DNA of 5,766 nucleotides from an uncultured Bacillota bacterium (GCA_946629205.1 CAMOXP010000094.1:1-5766), one strand, 5' to 3'; counted from the first letter of the stretch, positions 1 to 5,617 are shown. Program-made: numbers and translations. The notes: generated from the letters alone by a model not told the origin.

Positions 1-197
1 ACGCACCGGAGTTCCAGCAGGCAGTAAACAGAGTGCTGAATGCATGCAGAGAAGCAGGTAAGCTTTGTATGATCTTTACAAGCAGCGTCGAAGAGGCCAG
101 GGAATACATGAATCAGGGATTCGACGCGGTCGCGAACAGCATCGATACCATTATGTTCAAGAAAGTATACACAGAAATGATGGAAGACATACGGTAG
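1..197 (+). CDS. HpcH/HpaI-family aldolase, C-terminal fragment (5' end outside window)
   Basis: The reading frame is open from the window edge (first full codon at 3) to a TAG at 195-197, giving the last 64 residues. The fragment begins APEFQQAVNRVLNACREAGK and continues through a 'GFDAVANSIDT' segment. This matches the C-terminal pattern of HpcH/HpaI (2,4-dihydroxyhept-2-enedioate / 2-keto-3-deoxy-L-rhamnonate) aldolases: 'hPEv..ai..vl..ar.aGk..gif', then 'a..yl..GfdfvavgvDt.ll'. Family members are about 250 residues, Mg- or Mn-dependent class II TIM-barrel enzymes that cleave 2-keto-4-hydroxy acids to pyruvate and an aldehyde. The catalytic and metal-binding residues lie upstream of the window, so substrate and integrity cannot be judged. 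The usual 'VAVG.D' is VANSID here, a mild divergence. Citrate-lyase beta-like relatives are a less likely alternative. The alcohol dehydrogenase that follows would suit the aldehyde product. Confidence 0.72.
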   Translation, partial: APEFQQAVNRVLNACREAGKLCMIFTSSVEEAREYMNQGFDAVANSIDTIMFKKVYTEMMEDIR

Positions 198-206
198 TGC
201 ACGACG

Positions 207-235
207 TTGATATTAAACGGGAATTCTAGTAAAAT
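207..235 (+). promoter_or_regulatory. sigma-A-type promoter for the alcohol dehydrogenase
   Basis: A -35 box TTGATA (207-212) and a -10 box TAAAAT (230-235) are separated by an ideal 17 bases. They lie in the AT-rich gap just after the aldolase stop codon. Transcription would begin near 242 and leave a leader of roughly 57 bases before the ATG at 299. No terminator is visible between the aldolase and this promoter, so the dehydrogenase could be expressed both by read-through and from this site. Confidence 0.6.
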
Positions 236-265
236 AAGAACAACGCAAAAGCACGCAACAAGAAT

Positions 266-293
266 ATAGCAATAGGCAGATAGCAATAGGTAA
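266..293 (+). repeat. 14-bp tandem duplication over the dehydrogenase ribosome-binding region
   Basis: Two adjacent 14-base units, 266-279 and 280-293, share their first 11 bases exactly (ATAGCAATAGG) and differ only in the last three (CAG against TAA). The second copy supplies the only plausible Shine-Dalgarno core, AGG at 288-290, eight bases before the ATG at 299. The first copy lies too far upstream to serve. The arrangement looks like a slipped-strand duplication in the leader. Confidence 0.75.
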
Positions 294-298
294 ACAGC

Positions 299-1426
299 AT
301 GGATAATTTTAAACTGAAATCAAACCTCTTTTTTGGCAGGGATTCACTCTGCGCGCTGGATGATATCGATGACGCGAATGTGATCATCGTCTGCGACGAG
401 TTTATCAGAAAGTCCGGCATGGTCGAGAAGATCACGGAGCATCTTGAGCGCTGCACCGTGCACATTTTTGACAAAGTCGTGCCGGATCCTCCCACAGAAG
501 TAATTGCGGAGGGCATCAACTTCTTATCGGAGTGCCGCGCGGACTACATGATCGCAGTGGGCGGAGGCTCCGCGATCGATGCTGCCAAAGGCATGGCGTA
601 CATGGCCTGGAAATCCGGGCGCCACACTATCAAATGCTTCTATGCGGTACCGACCACAAGCGGAACCGGATCGGAAGTCACCCAGTTCTCTGTGATCACA
701 AATGCGGAAAAAGGGATGAAATATCCGCTGGTTGACGAAGCGCTGCAGCCGCATGTTGCGATCCTCGATCCGGAGCTCGTCAAGTCGATGCCGCCGAACA
801 TCACCGCGGACACAGGTATGGATGCGCTGACCCATGCAATCGAATCCTATCTGTCGACCAAGTCCAATGACTTTACCGACGCGCTGGCAGAAAAGTCAGT
901 GACCCTGCTGATGCGTTTCCTTCCGTATGCCTATGCGCACGGAGATGATCTTGAAGCGAGAGAGAAGGTCCATAACGCAGCGTGTCTTGCCGGGATGTCA
1001 TTCAACATGGTGGGTCTGGGAATCAATCACAGCATCGCCCATGCGATCGGTGCGAAATTCCACATTCCACACGGCAGAGCGAATGCGCTGCTTTTGCCCC
1101 ATGTGATAGAATTCAACGCCTTCCTGGAAAGCGGCACCGAGACCGTAGCGGCAAGGAAGATGCAGCGTCTTTCCAAGCTGATCGGGCTGCCGTATTCAAG
1201 TGTTCCTTTGGCGGTCAGCAGTCTCTGCAGCAAGGTTCGGGATATGAACCGTTTGTTCGGGATACCGGATACACTCGCCAAGATGGATATCTGCACGGAA
1301 AATGTAAATGCGATCAGAAGGGAGATGGCGGAAGCGGCTATGGCAGACGTCTGCACTCAGACAAATCCGCGAAAACCGGAGCTGATGGACATCGAGGGCA
1401 TTATCAAGCGAGTCACCGGAGTTTAG
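299..1426 (+). CDS. iron-containing alcohol dehydrogenase (PduQ/EutG/FucO type)
   Basis: The 375-residue protein has the normal length of group III Fe-dependent alcohol dehydrogenases, cytoplasmic enzymes that reduce short aldehydes to alcohols (or the reverse) with NAD(H). The N-terminal nucleotide-binding domain carries GGGSAIDAAKG (88-98) and PTTSGTGSEVT (118-128). The C-terminal helical domain carries GMDALTHAIE (173-182) and a segment with H244, H248 and PHG (257-259). By alignment with FucO, D175, H179, H244 and H258 are the metal ligands and H248 is the conserved active-site histidine. All are present, so the enzyme should be active. The N-terminus, with FFGRDSL (11-17), resembles 1-propanol dehydrogenases of the PduQ/EutG branch. 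Exact substrate (lactaldehyde, propionaldehyde, butyraldehyde) cannot be read from sequence. The start at 299 fits the family N-terminus, although its Shine-Dalgarno is weak. It has its own promoter at 207-235, and the upstream aldolase fragment suggests it disposes of an aldolase-derived aldehyde. Confidence 0.92.
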   Translation: MDNFKLKSNLFFGRDSLCALDDIDDANVIIVCDEFIRKSGMVEKITEHLERCTVHIFDKVVPDPPTEVIAEGINFLSECRADYMIAVGGGSAIDAAKGMAYMAWKSGRHTIKCFYAVPTTSGTGSEVTQFSVITNAEKGMKYPLVDEALQPHVAILDPELVKSMPPNITADTGMDALTHAIESYLSTKSNDFTDALAEKSVTLLMRFLPYAYAHGDDLEAREKVHNAACLAGMSFNMVGLGINHSIAHAIGAKFHIPHGRANALLLPHVIEFNAFLESGTETVAARKMQRLSKLIGLPYSSVPLAVSSLCSKVRDMNRLFGIPDTLAKMDICTENVNAIRREMAEAAMADVCTQTNPRKPELMDIEGIIKRVTGV

Positions 1427-1468
1427 GCTATCGGAGTATAAAAAGAAATCACACTTTAACACTAAAGA

Positions 1469-2581
1469 CTAGATAAAGACACAGTAAGATTGACGGCCGG
1501 AACGGAGAAGTTCACCGCACTTGTCGCAGCAGCGGCACCAATGGACTTCCTCCAACCGGTCTTCTGCGTATTTGGCAGGAAGGGACGGGTCTGCAAAAGC
1601 CTGACGTCCCAGTCCGGCCATATCGAACAGGCCATTATAGATCCCGTATTCAGAAACGACCGGCAGCCGGCTGCCCAGGGCGCTGAGACCTCCGCCAATG
1701 AGGACCGTTCCCGGAGCCAGGCTGTCTTTTATGATTTTAGCGGCGGCCAGATGTTTGTAGACGTTGCCGCGGTCTTTGCCGCCGGGCGCCATGAGGGACC
1801 AGCTGAAGTAGGCGTTTCCGAGGCTCTCAATGAAGAAGTCGGCGCCCCGGGCTTCAAGGCCTCGGATCAGATCCAGAGATTCCTCGAAGGTCTGGCCGCC
1901 GTCAAAGTCTTCAAAAGCAGAGACTTTGGCGCCTACCAGAAAACCTCTGTCAGGGATGTGCCGGCGGATGCCTTCGCACATGTTGAACGCGAAACTGCTC
2001 CTGTTCGCCCAGGAGCCGCCGTATTTCCATTCACGGTCGTTGTACGGCCTCAGGATCTGGGACCCCAGATAGCCGTGACAGAATTTGATATCGACCCCGT
2101 CGCATCCGGCGTCATACAAAAACCGGGCGGCGGCTATGGTCTGATCTATGACTTTATCCGCATAGTCGGCGTTGATGATTTTGCCTCCAAAAGCAGGATG
2201 CGGTTTCACGCAGACGCGTTCGGAAAACACATCGGAAGAGAACTCTCCCGCATGCTGAAGCTGCATGATAAAGAGAGTGTCCGGGTAGCAGTCCTTCATA
2301 GTCCTGAAGAAACGGCGCCAGAAATTCATGTTCTGCGCGTTTTCGGGGTCCAGCAGCAGCTGGTGCTCCGTGCTCCGGGACCGATACTGCAGCGTCACCG
2401 CCTCGATCACGACGATTCCCGCTCCGCCCGAAGCGTAGCGGTGATACCGTTCCATGGTGTATTTGCTTGGAAGTCCTTCGAGGGTAGCGTCGCCTGACTC
2501 CATGGGCTGGATACAGAACCTGTTTTTGGAGGTTATGCTTCCGATGTTGATTGATTTGTCCAGAATCTTGAGCTCGTCCAT
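1469..2581 (-). CDS. old-yellow-enzyme-family NADH:flavin oxidoreductase with C-terminal Fe-S cysteine motif
   Basis: A 370-residue FMN-binding TIM-barrel protein of the OYE / 2,4-dienoyl-CoA reductase family. Visible motifs are KNRFCIQPM (19-27), QLQHAG (107-112, Q107 as flavin ligand), a 'DGVDIKFCHGYLGSQ' segment (161-175), YGGSWANR (187-194), K219 in place of the usual flavin-contacting Arg, IGGG (295-298) and GLGRQAFADP (323-332) for the FMN phosphate. Of the usual substrate-anchoring pair, H169 is kept but the first position is K166. Near the C-terminus, C349, C352, C355 and C367 form CX2CX2CX11C, like the 4Fe-4S ligands of trimethylamine dehydrogenase. The FAD/NAD(P)H domain of the 640-700-residue relatives is absent, so electrons must come from a partner or directly from NAD(P)H. 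Likely role: cytoplasmic reduction of an activated C=C bond; substrate unknown. A Shine-Dalgarno GGAGAG (2592-2587) five bases from the ATG fixes the start. The gene is convergent with the dehydrogenase and divergent from the envelope operon. Confidence 0.88.
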   Translation of the reverse strand: MDELKILDKSINIGSITSKNRFCIQPMESGDATLEGLPSKYTMERYHRYASGGAGIVVIEAVTLQYRSRSTEHQLLLDPENAQNMNFWRRFFRTMKDCYPDTLFIMQLQHAGEFSSDVFSERVCVKPHPAFGGKIINADYADKVIDQTIAAARFLYDAGCDGVDIKFCHGYLGSQILRPYNDREWKYGGSWANRSSFAFNMCEGIRRHIPDRGFLVGAKVSAFEDFDGGQTFEESLDLIRGLEARGADFFIESLGNAYFSWSLMAPGGKDRGNVYKHLAAAKIIKDSLAPGTVLIGGGLSALGSRLPVVSEYGIYNGLFDMAGLGRQAFADPSLPAKYAEDRLEEVHWCRCCDKCGELLRSGRQSYCVFI

Positions 2582-2615
2582 ATCGTCTCTCCGAATTCAT
2601 CGCTGCGTTGGGTAT

Positions 2616-2644
2616 ATTCTAGCACAAATCGTAGTATTTGATAC
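2616..2644 (-). promoter_or_regulatory. promoter of the OYE-family gene
   Basis: On the minus strand an extended -10, TGC followed by TAGAAT (complement of 2616-2621), lies about 35 bases before the ATG at 2581. The -35 region 17 bases upstream reads GTATCA, a poor match, but a TGn extension can compensate. Its -35 region overlaps the -35 box of the opposite-facing promoter at 2638-2667, so polymerase would compete for the two sites. Confidence 0.4.
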
Positions 2645-2667
2645 AGTTTCTGTAGTATTATTATAAT
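2638..2667 (+). promoter_or_regulatory. sigma-A-type promoter of the four-gene envelope/queT unit
   Basis: A -35 box TTGATA (2638-2643) and a perfect -10 TATAAT (2662-2667) are separated by 18 bases. Transcription would start near 2674, about 30 bases before the ATG at 2704, with a strong purine-rich Shine-Dalgarno (GGGAGG at 2691-2696) in between. The -35 hexamer is identical to that of the promoter at 207-235. Confidence 0.7.
2642..2654. promoter_or_regulatory. 13-bp dyad TACAG-TTT-CTGTA, candidate operator
   Basis: A perfect inverted repeat with 5-base arms and a 3-base centre fills part of the spacer between the -35 and -10 of the plus-strand promoter and overlaps the -35 region of the minus-strand promoter. 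An exact direct repeat, GTAGTATT, at 2631-2638 and 2652-2659 with a 21-base period brackets it. A protein bound here would be placed to block or switch both divergent promoters. TACA/TGTA half-sites occur in BlaI/CopY-type operators, but spacing varies and no regulator gene is present in the window, so assignment to a family is only a guess. Confidence 0.35.
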
Positions 2668-2703
2668 GGTGAGAAATGTGGCCAAGGAAGGGGAGGCATT
2701 ATC

Positions 2704-3099
2704 ATGATAAAAAAGCACTGGCCTATACTTTTTGCAATCGCGGCGGTGATCGCCGGCATCATTCTCGGGATCGTCGCGTCAAATTCAACGGACACAGGTG
2801 TTGCGATCCTGGTTGGCGTGATCGTATTTATGTTTTTGTTTCCGCTTGCCGGCGCGGTGATCGGAGGCTGGTACGGATGGAGGGTCTGCTCACCAATAAA
2901 ATGGATCGCGGCACCTGCGGTTTATCTGGGCGTTGTCCTGTACTTAGCAGTTTCAGATCTGCTGTCCGGCGCCGGGGCGATGGATATGGGAACTTACTGG
3001 TCTATCGGTTCCTTTGCAGGGATCGCAGCGCTGGCCGTTGAGGCTGTATCAAGCGCGATTGCGTGGCTGGCAAGGAGAAACAGGGAGAGTAATCAATAA
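2704..3099 (+). CDS. small four-helix membrane protein, function unknown
   Basis: I do not recognise the family. The 131-residue product is strongly hydrophobic, with four probable membrane segments at about 6-26, 32-56, 66-84 and 99-123. Positive charges (K3, K4; R60, K66; RRNR at 124-127) all fall on one side, which predicts both termini in the cytoplasm and two short outer loops (about 27-31 and 85-98). Segment 2 is glycine-rich near its end (GAVIGGWYGW, 50-59), which suggests helix packing. There are no catalytic motifs, no lipobox and no transporter signature. The start is supported by GGGAGG at 2691-2696, seven bases before the ATG. It is the first gene after the promoter at 2638-2667, and 34 bases separate it from the lipoprotein gene, so the two are probably co-transcribed. 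An accessory role to the exported proteins encoded next is an inference from position only. Confidence 0.8.
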   Translation: MIKKHWPILFAIAAVIAGIILGIVASNSTDTGVAILVGVIVFMFLFPLAGAVIGGWYGWRVCSPIKWIAAPAVYLGVVLYLAVSDLLSGAGAMDMGTYWSIGSFAGIAALAVEAVSSAIAWLARRNRESNQ

Positions 3100-3133
3100 A
3101 GGCAATTGAGATAAAGAAGAAGGAGTTACAGAC

Positions 3134-4000
3134 ATGAAGAAAAAGACAGTATGGATCATCGCTTGTATCGCAGCACTTGCGGTAGCTTTTGCAGGATGCG
3201 GCAAATCCAATTTCGGGGTCGTCGTCAATGAAGATCTGAATGTTGAGATCACGGCGGAGAATGCAGACGAGGGCATGATAGGGGCGACGGGCGCCTTTAC
3301 GGTCGGCGAGGGAGACGATGTTAAGATCGAGCCGAATTTCGAAGAAGGCAAGGTCCTGGTCGAGTTCTATCCGATGGAGGCGTCGGCTGATGCGAATGCG
3401 GACGCGGAGGATTTTGAACCGAAGGGAAAGCCGGAGTTCGATGTGGAAGTGTCCGGCACAGAACCGATCGAATGCGGATTCGCTGCAGGAGATTACATGG
3501 TCAATGCGACAGTCCTCGAGAAGACCAACGGAACAGCGGTCATTTCTCTGATCACCGCGGAAGAGAAGGATCCGTGGACAAAAGTGTCGTCCGCAGCAGA
3601 AGCAGCCAAAGGCGCGGGAACGGAGGATTTCGAAGTTCCGCAGCAGCTGCAGATCAATGATCTGACCTTCAGCGATCCTGCCTTTTCATACCTGGACAAA
3701 GTCGCGCAGGCATATTACGAAGAAGGAGCGATTGGCATTTATGTCCGGAAGGCATCCGGGATCTACGGCGGACCGATGACGGACCGCGACCTGGACAGCT
3801 TCCCTGAGCACTGGACCCAGCAGGTCGGAGACGATGCGGATGATGTAGTAGACTGCTACGGCATGGAGAAGGGCTCCGCTATCGTGATCCAGTGGGGAGA
3901 CACAGAAGACTGCTATACCGTTACAAGCCAGGGCCTGGGCGGTGAAGAATATGGCATGGACAAAGCAACCGTTGACAGGCTGGAAGATGTGATCGACTAA
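3134..4000 (+). CDS. acidic secreted lipoprotein, function unknown
   Basis: The 288-residue product begins with a classic lipoprotein signal: MKKK, a hydrophobic stretch (6-20), then AFAGC with C22 as the predicted lipidated residue, so it should be anchored on the outer face of the membrane. After a short linker, residues about 27-143 look beta-rich and include a low-complexity acidic patch (ADANADAEDFE, 85-95). Residues about 147-285 ('WTKVSSAAEAAKGAG' onward, YVRKASG at 203-209, VIQWGD at 251-256) recall the C-terminal half of uncharacterised clostridial DUF4367-like lipoproteins; that resemblance is from memory and unproven. The protein is extremely acidic: 58 D/E against 19 K/R. There is no enzyme motif, no solute-binding-protein fold signature and no wall anchor. 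The start is fixed by AAGGAG (3120-3125) eight bases before the ATG. It is followed after 21 bases by a basic secreted protein. Confidence 0.87.
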   Translation: MKKKTVWIIACIAALAVAFAGCGKSNFGVVVNEDLNVEITAENADEGMIGATGAFTVGEGDDVKIEPNFEEGKVLVEFYPMEASADANADAEDFEPKGKPEFDVEVSGTEPIECGFAAGDYMVNATVLEKTNGTAVISLITAEEKDPWTKVSSAAEAAKGAGTEDFEVPQQLQINDLTFSDPAFSYLDKVAQAYYEEGAIGIYVRKASGIYGGPMTDRDLDSFPEHWTQQVGDDADDVVDCYGMEKGSAIVIQWGDTEDCYTVTSQGLGGEEYGMDKATVDRLEDVID

Positions 4001-4022
4001 ACGAAAGATTGACTTAACGAAA
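3995..4022 (+). repeat. 16-bp-period near-tandem repeat spanning a stop and the next start
   Basis: GACTAAACGAAA (3995-4006) and GACTTAACGAAA (4011-4022) match at 11 of 12 bases with a 16-base period. The first copy contains the lipoprotein stop codon (TAA, 3998-4000). The last base of the second copy is the A of the next gene's ATG. The whole intergenic region is therefore made of this duplication, and no Shine-Dalgarno sequence is visible in it. Confidence 0.6.
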
Positions 4023-5218
4023 TGAAGAAGACGAAACGGCTGCTGGTTTTGCTGCTTGCGTTAGTCATTGCAGTGTCCATGGGTCCGGCGATTTCGGCGG
4101 AGAATGTTTCTGCGGCGGGAAAAGTGCAGGCAATCAAGTATTCTCTGGTTCCTGCCATGAAAAGCATCAAGGTGAAATGGAACAAGCCGCAGAACCGGAA
4201 GGTATCTTATTATGTGATCTACCGGACGGAATTCAGGGTGAAGGACATCTACGACATTGAGCCGGTTCCGATGTCCGGTTACAAAAGAGTGAAGAAGGTC
4301 GCCGGATGGAAGAGCGCCTGGAAGGATCGTGAGGTACGGCAGGGCTGCTATTACGATTATGTCATCCGGGGTTACAGGAAGACCGGCGGCAAGGCAAAAC
4401 TGGTCTGCGATTCCTATCGACCCGGCGCAACATACTATCAGTGCCCGGGACTGCAGAGGCCGGATCTGATCGACGGCGGTTACGGGGAGAATTACTGCAA
4501 CAGCAAAAGCAAGCTCTACCTGTATGTGCAGCGTACAGATGGCATGACGCCTTCCGGCGTTGATATCTTCCGCAAGGCGGAAGGCGAGTCAGAGTATCAG
4601 AAGATCAAGGTCAAAGACATTGAAAAGGGGAAATTCGATTGCGGTAAAACCTATCTGGACGATACAGTCCGGCCGGGGGAGACTTACTGTTACAAGGCCA
4701 GGACCTATGTGAAGAGGTTTGGCAAGAAGAAATATTCCCCCAGTTCAAATACTGTGAAGCTTTCTGCACTGAATTTTGAAGGGAAATACTCCGCGAAAGC
4801 GATGACAGAGGCGGGAACAGTGAAGGAATTCTCGATCCGGCTGGTCAGCGATAAGTACAACGGCGTGCTCACCCTGCAGAGCGGCGCGGGCTTCGAAGGA
4901 CCGGTTTACGAGACTATAGACGGAGGTAAGGACTACGGACAGCAGAGGATCACCCTCAAGTCTTACAGCAAAGACAATAAAAATTGGTGCGCGATTCCTT
5001 CAGACGGACTTCAGATCACAGCCGGACAGACGGTCTATCTGAAATTCCGGTTCGACTCCGGCAGCGGATATTTCAGTGCCGGATCAGGCGAGGAGTCTGC
5101 CATCGATTTCATGTACGAAAAGACTGCCTATACAGGCAGCGCCGCGTTCGGAACGACTGAGACAGTCATCAAACTGAAAGAAGGAACGGCGTCTGCGTTC
5201 CCTGATTACGACAACTAG
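4022..5218 (+). CDS. secreted protein with two fibronectin-type-III-like domains
   Basis: The 398-residue product has a clear Sec signal peptide (MKKTKR, hydrophobic 7-20, likely cleavage after A26 or A32). Two FnIII-like domains follow: about 33-139 (SIKVKWNKPQ at 48-57, SYYVIYRTE at 62-70, YYDYVIRGYRK at 110-120) and about 144-250 (LYLYVQRTDG at 165-174, DIFRKAEGES at 181-190, ETYCYKARTYVK at 220-231). Residues about 251-398 form a separate beta-rich region of no family I can name. The FnIII part is basic (overall 65 K/R against 42 D/E). Seven cysteines (109, 129, 141, 159, 207, 223, 323) are many for an exported Gram-positive protein. No LPXTG, choline-binding or S-layer anchor is seen, so it is probably released or held non-covalently. 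The start is justified by the signal peptide starting at this Met; no Shine-Dalgarno precedes it, and translation may depend on coupling to the lipoprotein gene 21 bases upstream. FnIII-like folds commonly mediate protein or carbohydrate contacts; the ligand is unknown. Confidence 0.85.
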   Translation: MKKTKRLLVLLLALVIAVSMGPAISAENVSAAGKVQAIKYSLVPAMKSIKVKWNKPQNRKVSYYVIYRTEFRVKDIYDIEPVPMSGYKRVKKVAGWKSAWKDREVRQGCYYDYVIRGYRKTGGKAKLVCDSYRPGATYYQCPGLQRPDLIDGGYGENYCNSKSKLYLYVQRTDGMTPSGVDIFRKAEGESEYQKIKVKDIEKGKFDCGKTYLDDTVRPGETYCYKARTYVKRFGKKKYSPSSNTVKLSALNFEGKYSAKAMTEAGTVKEFSIRLVSDKYNGVLTLQSGAGFEGPVYETIDGGKDYGQQRITLKSYSKDNKNWCAIPSDGLQITAGQTVYLKFRFDSGSGYFSAGSGEESAIDFMYEKTAYTGSAAFGTTETVIKLKEGTASAFPDYDN

Positions 5219-5257
5219 ATCGATCACTTCACAATGCATTTCAGGGCGGAATCTGAC

Positions 5258-5271
5258 GCAGGGAATCCTGC
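5258..5271 (+). promoter_or_regulatory. small hairpin in the queT leader
   Basis: GCAGG (5258-5262) and CCTGC (5267-5271) form a perfect 5-bp stem with a GAAT loop, nine bases before the Shine-Dalgarno GGAG (5280-5283) of the gene at 5294. No T-run follows, so it is not a terminator. I looked for the preQ1-I and preQ1-II aptamer patterns often found before queT genes and did not find their conserved loop or A-rich tail. The hairpin could affect translation but may be incidental. Confidence 0.25.
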
Positions 5272-5293
5272 AGAAACTCGGAGCAAACGATAA

Positions 5294-5617
5294 ATGGCAG
5301 ATAACAGAAACACAAATATTTTGAGAATTACATACGGTGCGGTGATCGCAGCGGTCTACGTTGTGCTGACTGTGATCTTCGCACCCATATCCTTCGGTCC
5401 GATGCAGGTCAGGATCGCGGAGATGCTGATGATCCTGCCGATGTTTACGCCTGCGGCAGTTCCCGGGCTGTTCATCGGATGCATCATTGCGAACATGCTG
5501 GGCGGCGCCATCGCGCTGGACGTCATCTTCGGCAGTCTCGCGACGCTCATCGGCGCGTGGGTCGGATATCTGCTCCGGTACCGCAGCGTCATATTCCGGG
5601 GAGAGGGAATCGATTAA
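5294..5617 (+). CDS. queT: QueT-type queuosine-precursor transporter, C-terminally truncated
   Basis: QueT proteins are membrane S-components of ECF transporters that take up queuosine precursors for tRNA modification. The N-terminal part is complete and typical: a first helix (about 12-30), then APISFGPMQVRIAEMLMILP (30-49) containing the family QVR-x-x-E signature, then PGLFIGCIIANMLGGAIALD (57-76) and VIFGSLATLIGAWVGYLLRY (77-96). Family members are usually about 160-170 residues with five or six helices. This one stops at 107, right where the conserved Pro/Asn-containing loop and the last helices should follow. The next 50 bases lead straight into a terminator, and neither of the other forward frames downstream encodes the missing part, so this looks like a 3' deletion rather than a single frameshift. 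It may be a pseudogene or a reduced protein. GGAG at 5280-5283 lies ten bases before the ATG. Confidence 0.8.
   Translation: MADNRNTNILRITYGAVIAAVYVVLTVIFAPISFGPMQVRIAEMLMILPMFTPAAVPGLFIGCIIANMLGGAIALDVIFGSLATLIGAWVGYLLRYRSVIFRGEGID

Noticed and set aside
226..519. 97-codon minus-strand frame with a hydrophobic end over the dehydrogenase start
   Set aside because: It is antisense to a well-supported gene and its promoter, with no convincing ribosome-binding site or family match.
1454..1467. CTTTA/TAAAG hairpin as terminator of the OYE-like gene
   Set aside because: The stem is only five mostly A-T pairs, and the T-rich tract begins several bases after it. It is too weak to list as a terminator.
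982..1476. 164-codon open frame overlapping the dehydrogenase in another frame
   Set aside because: The composition is implausible (rich in His, Arg, Gln, Asp) with no motif, and the overlapping dehydrogenase frame is fully conserved there.
1490..2497. 335-codon open frame on the + strand opposite the OYE-like gene
   Set aside because: It is a codon-bias shadow of the minus-strand gene: no start signal, no recognisable motif, and the opposite strand carries clear OYE motifs and a Shine-Dalgarno.
2676..3041. 121-codon frame overlapping the small membrane protein
   Set aside because: It is Arg/Cys-rich and motif-free. The frame at 2704 has the Shine-Dalgarno and a coherent four-helix product.
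5219..5293. Possible preQ1 riboswitch before queT
   Set aside because: The conserved loop and A-rich pseudoknot strand of preQ1-I, and the long preQ1-II layout, are not visible. Only a 5-bp hairpin is present.
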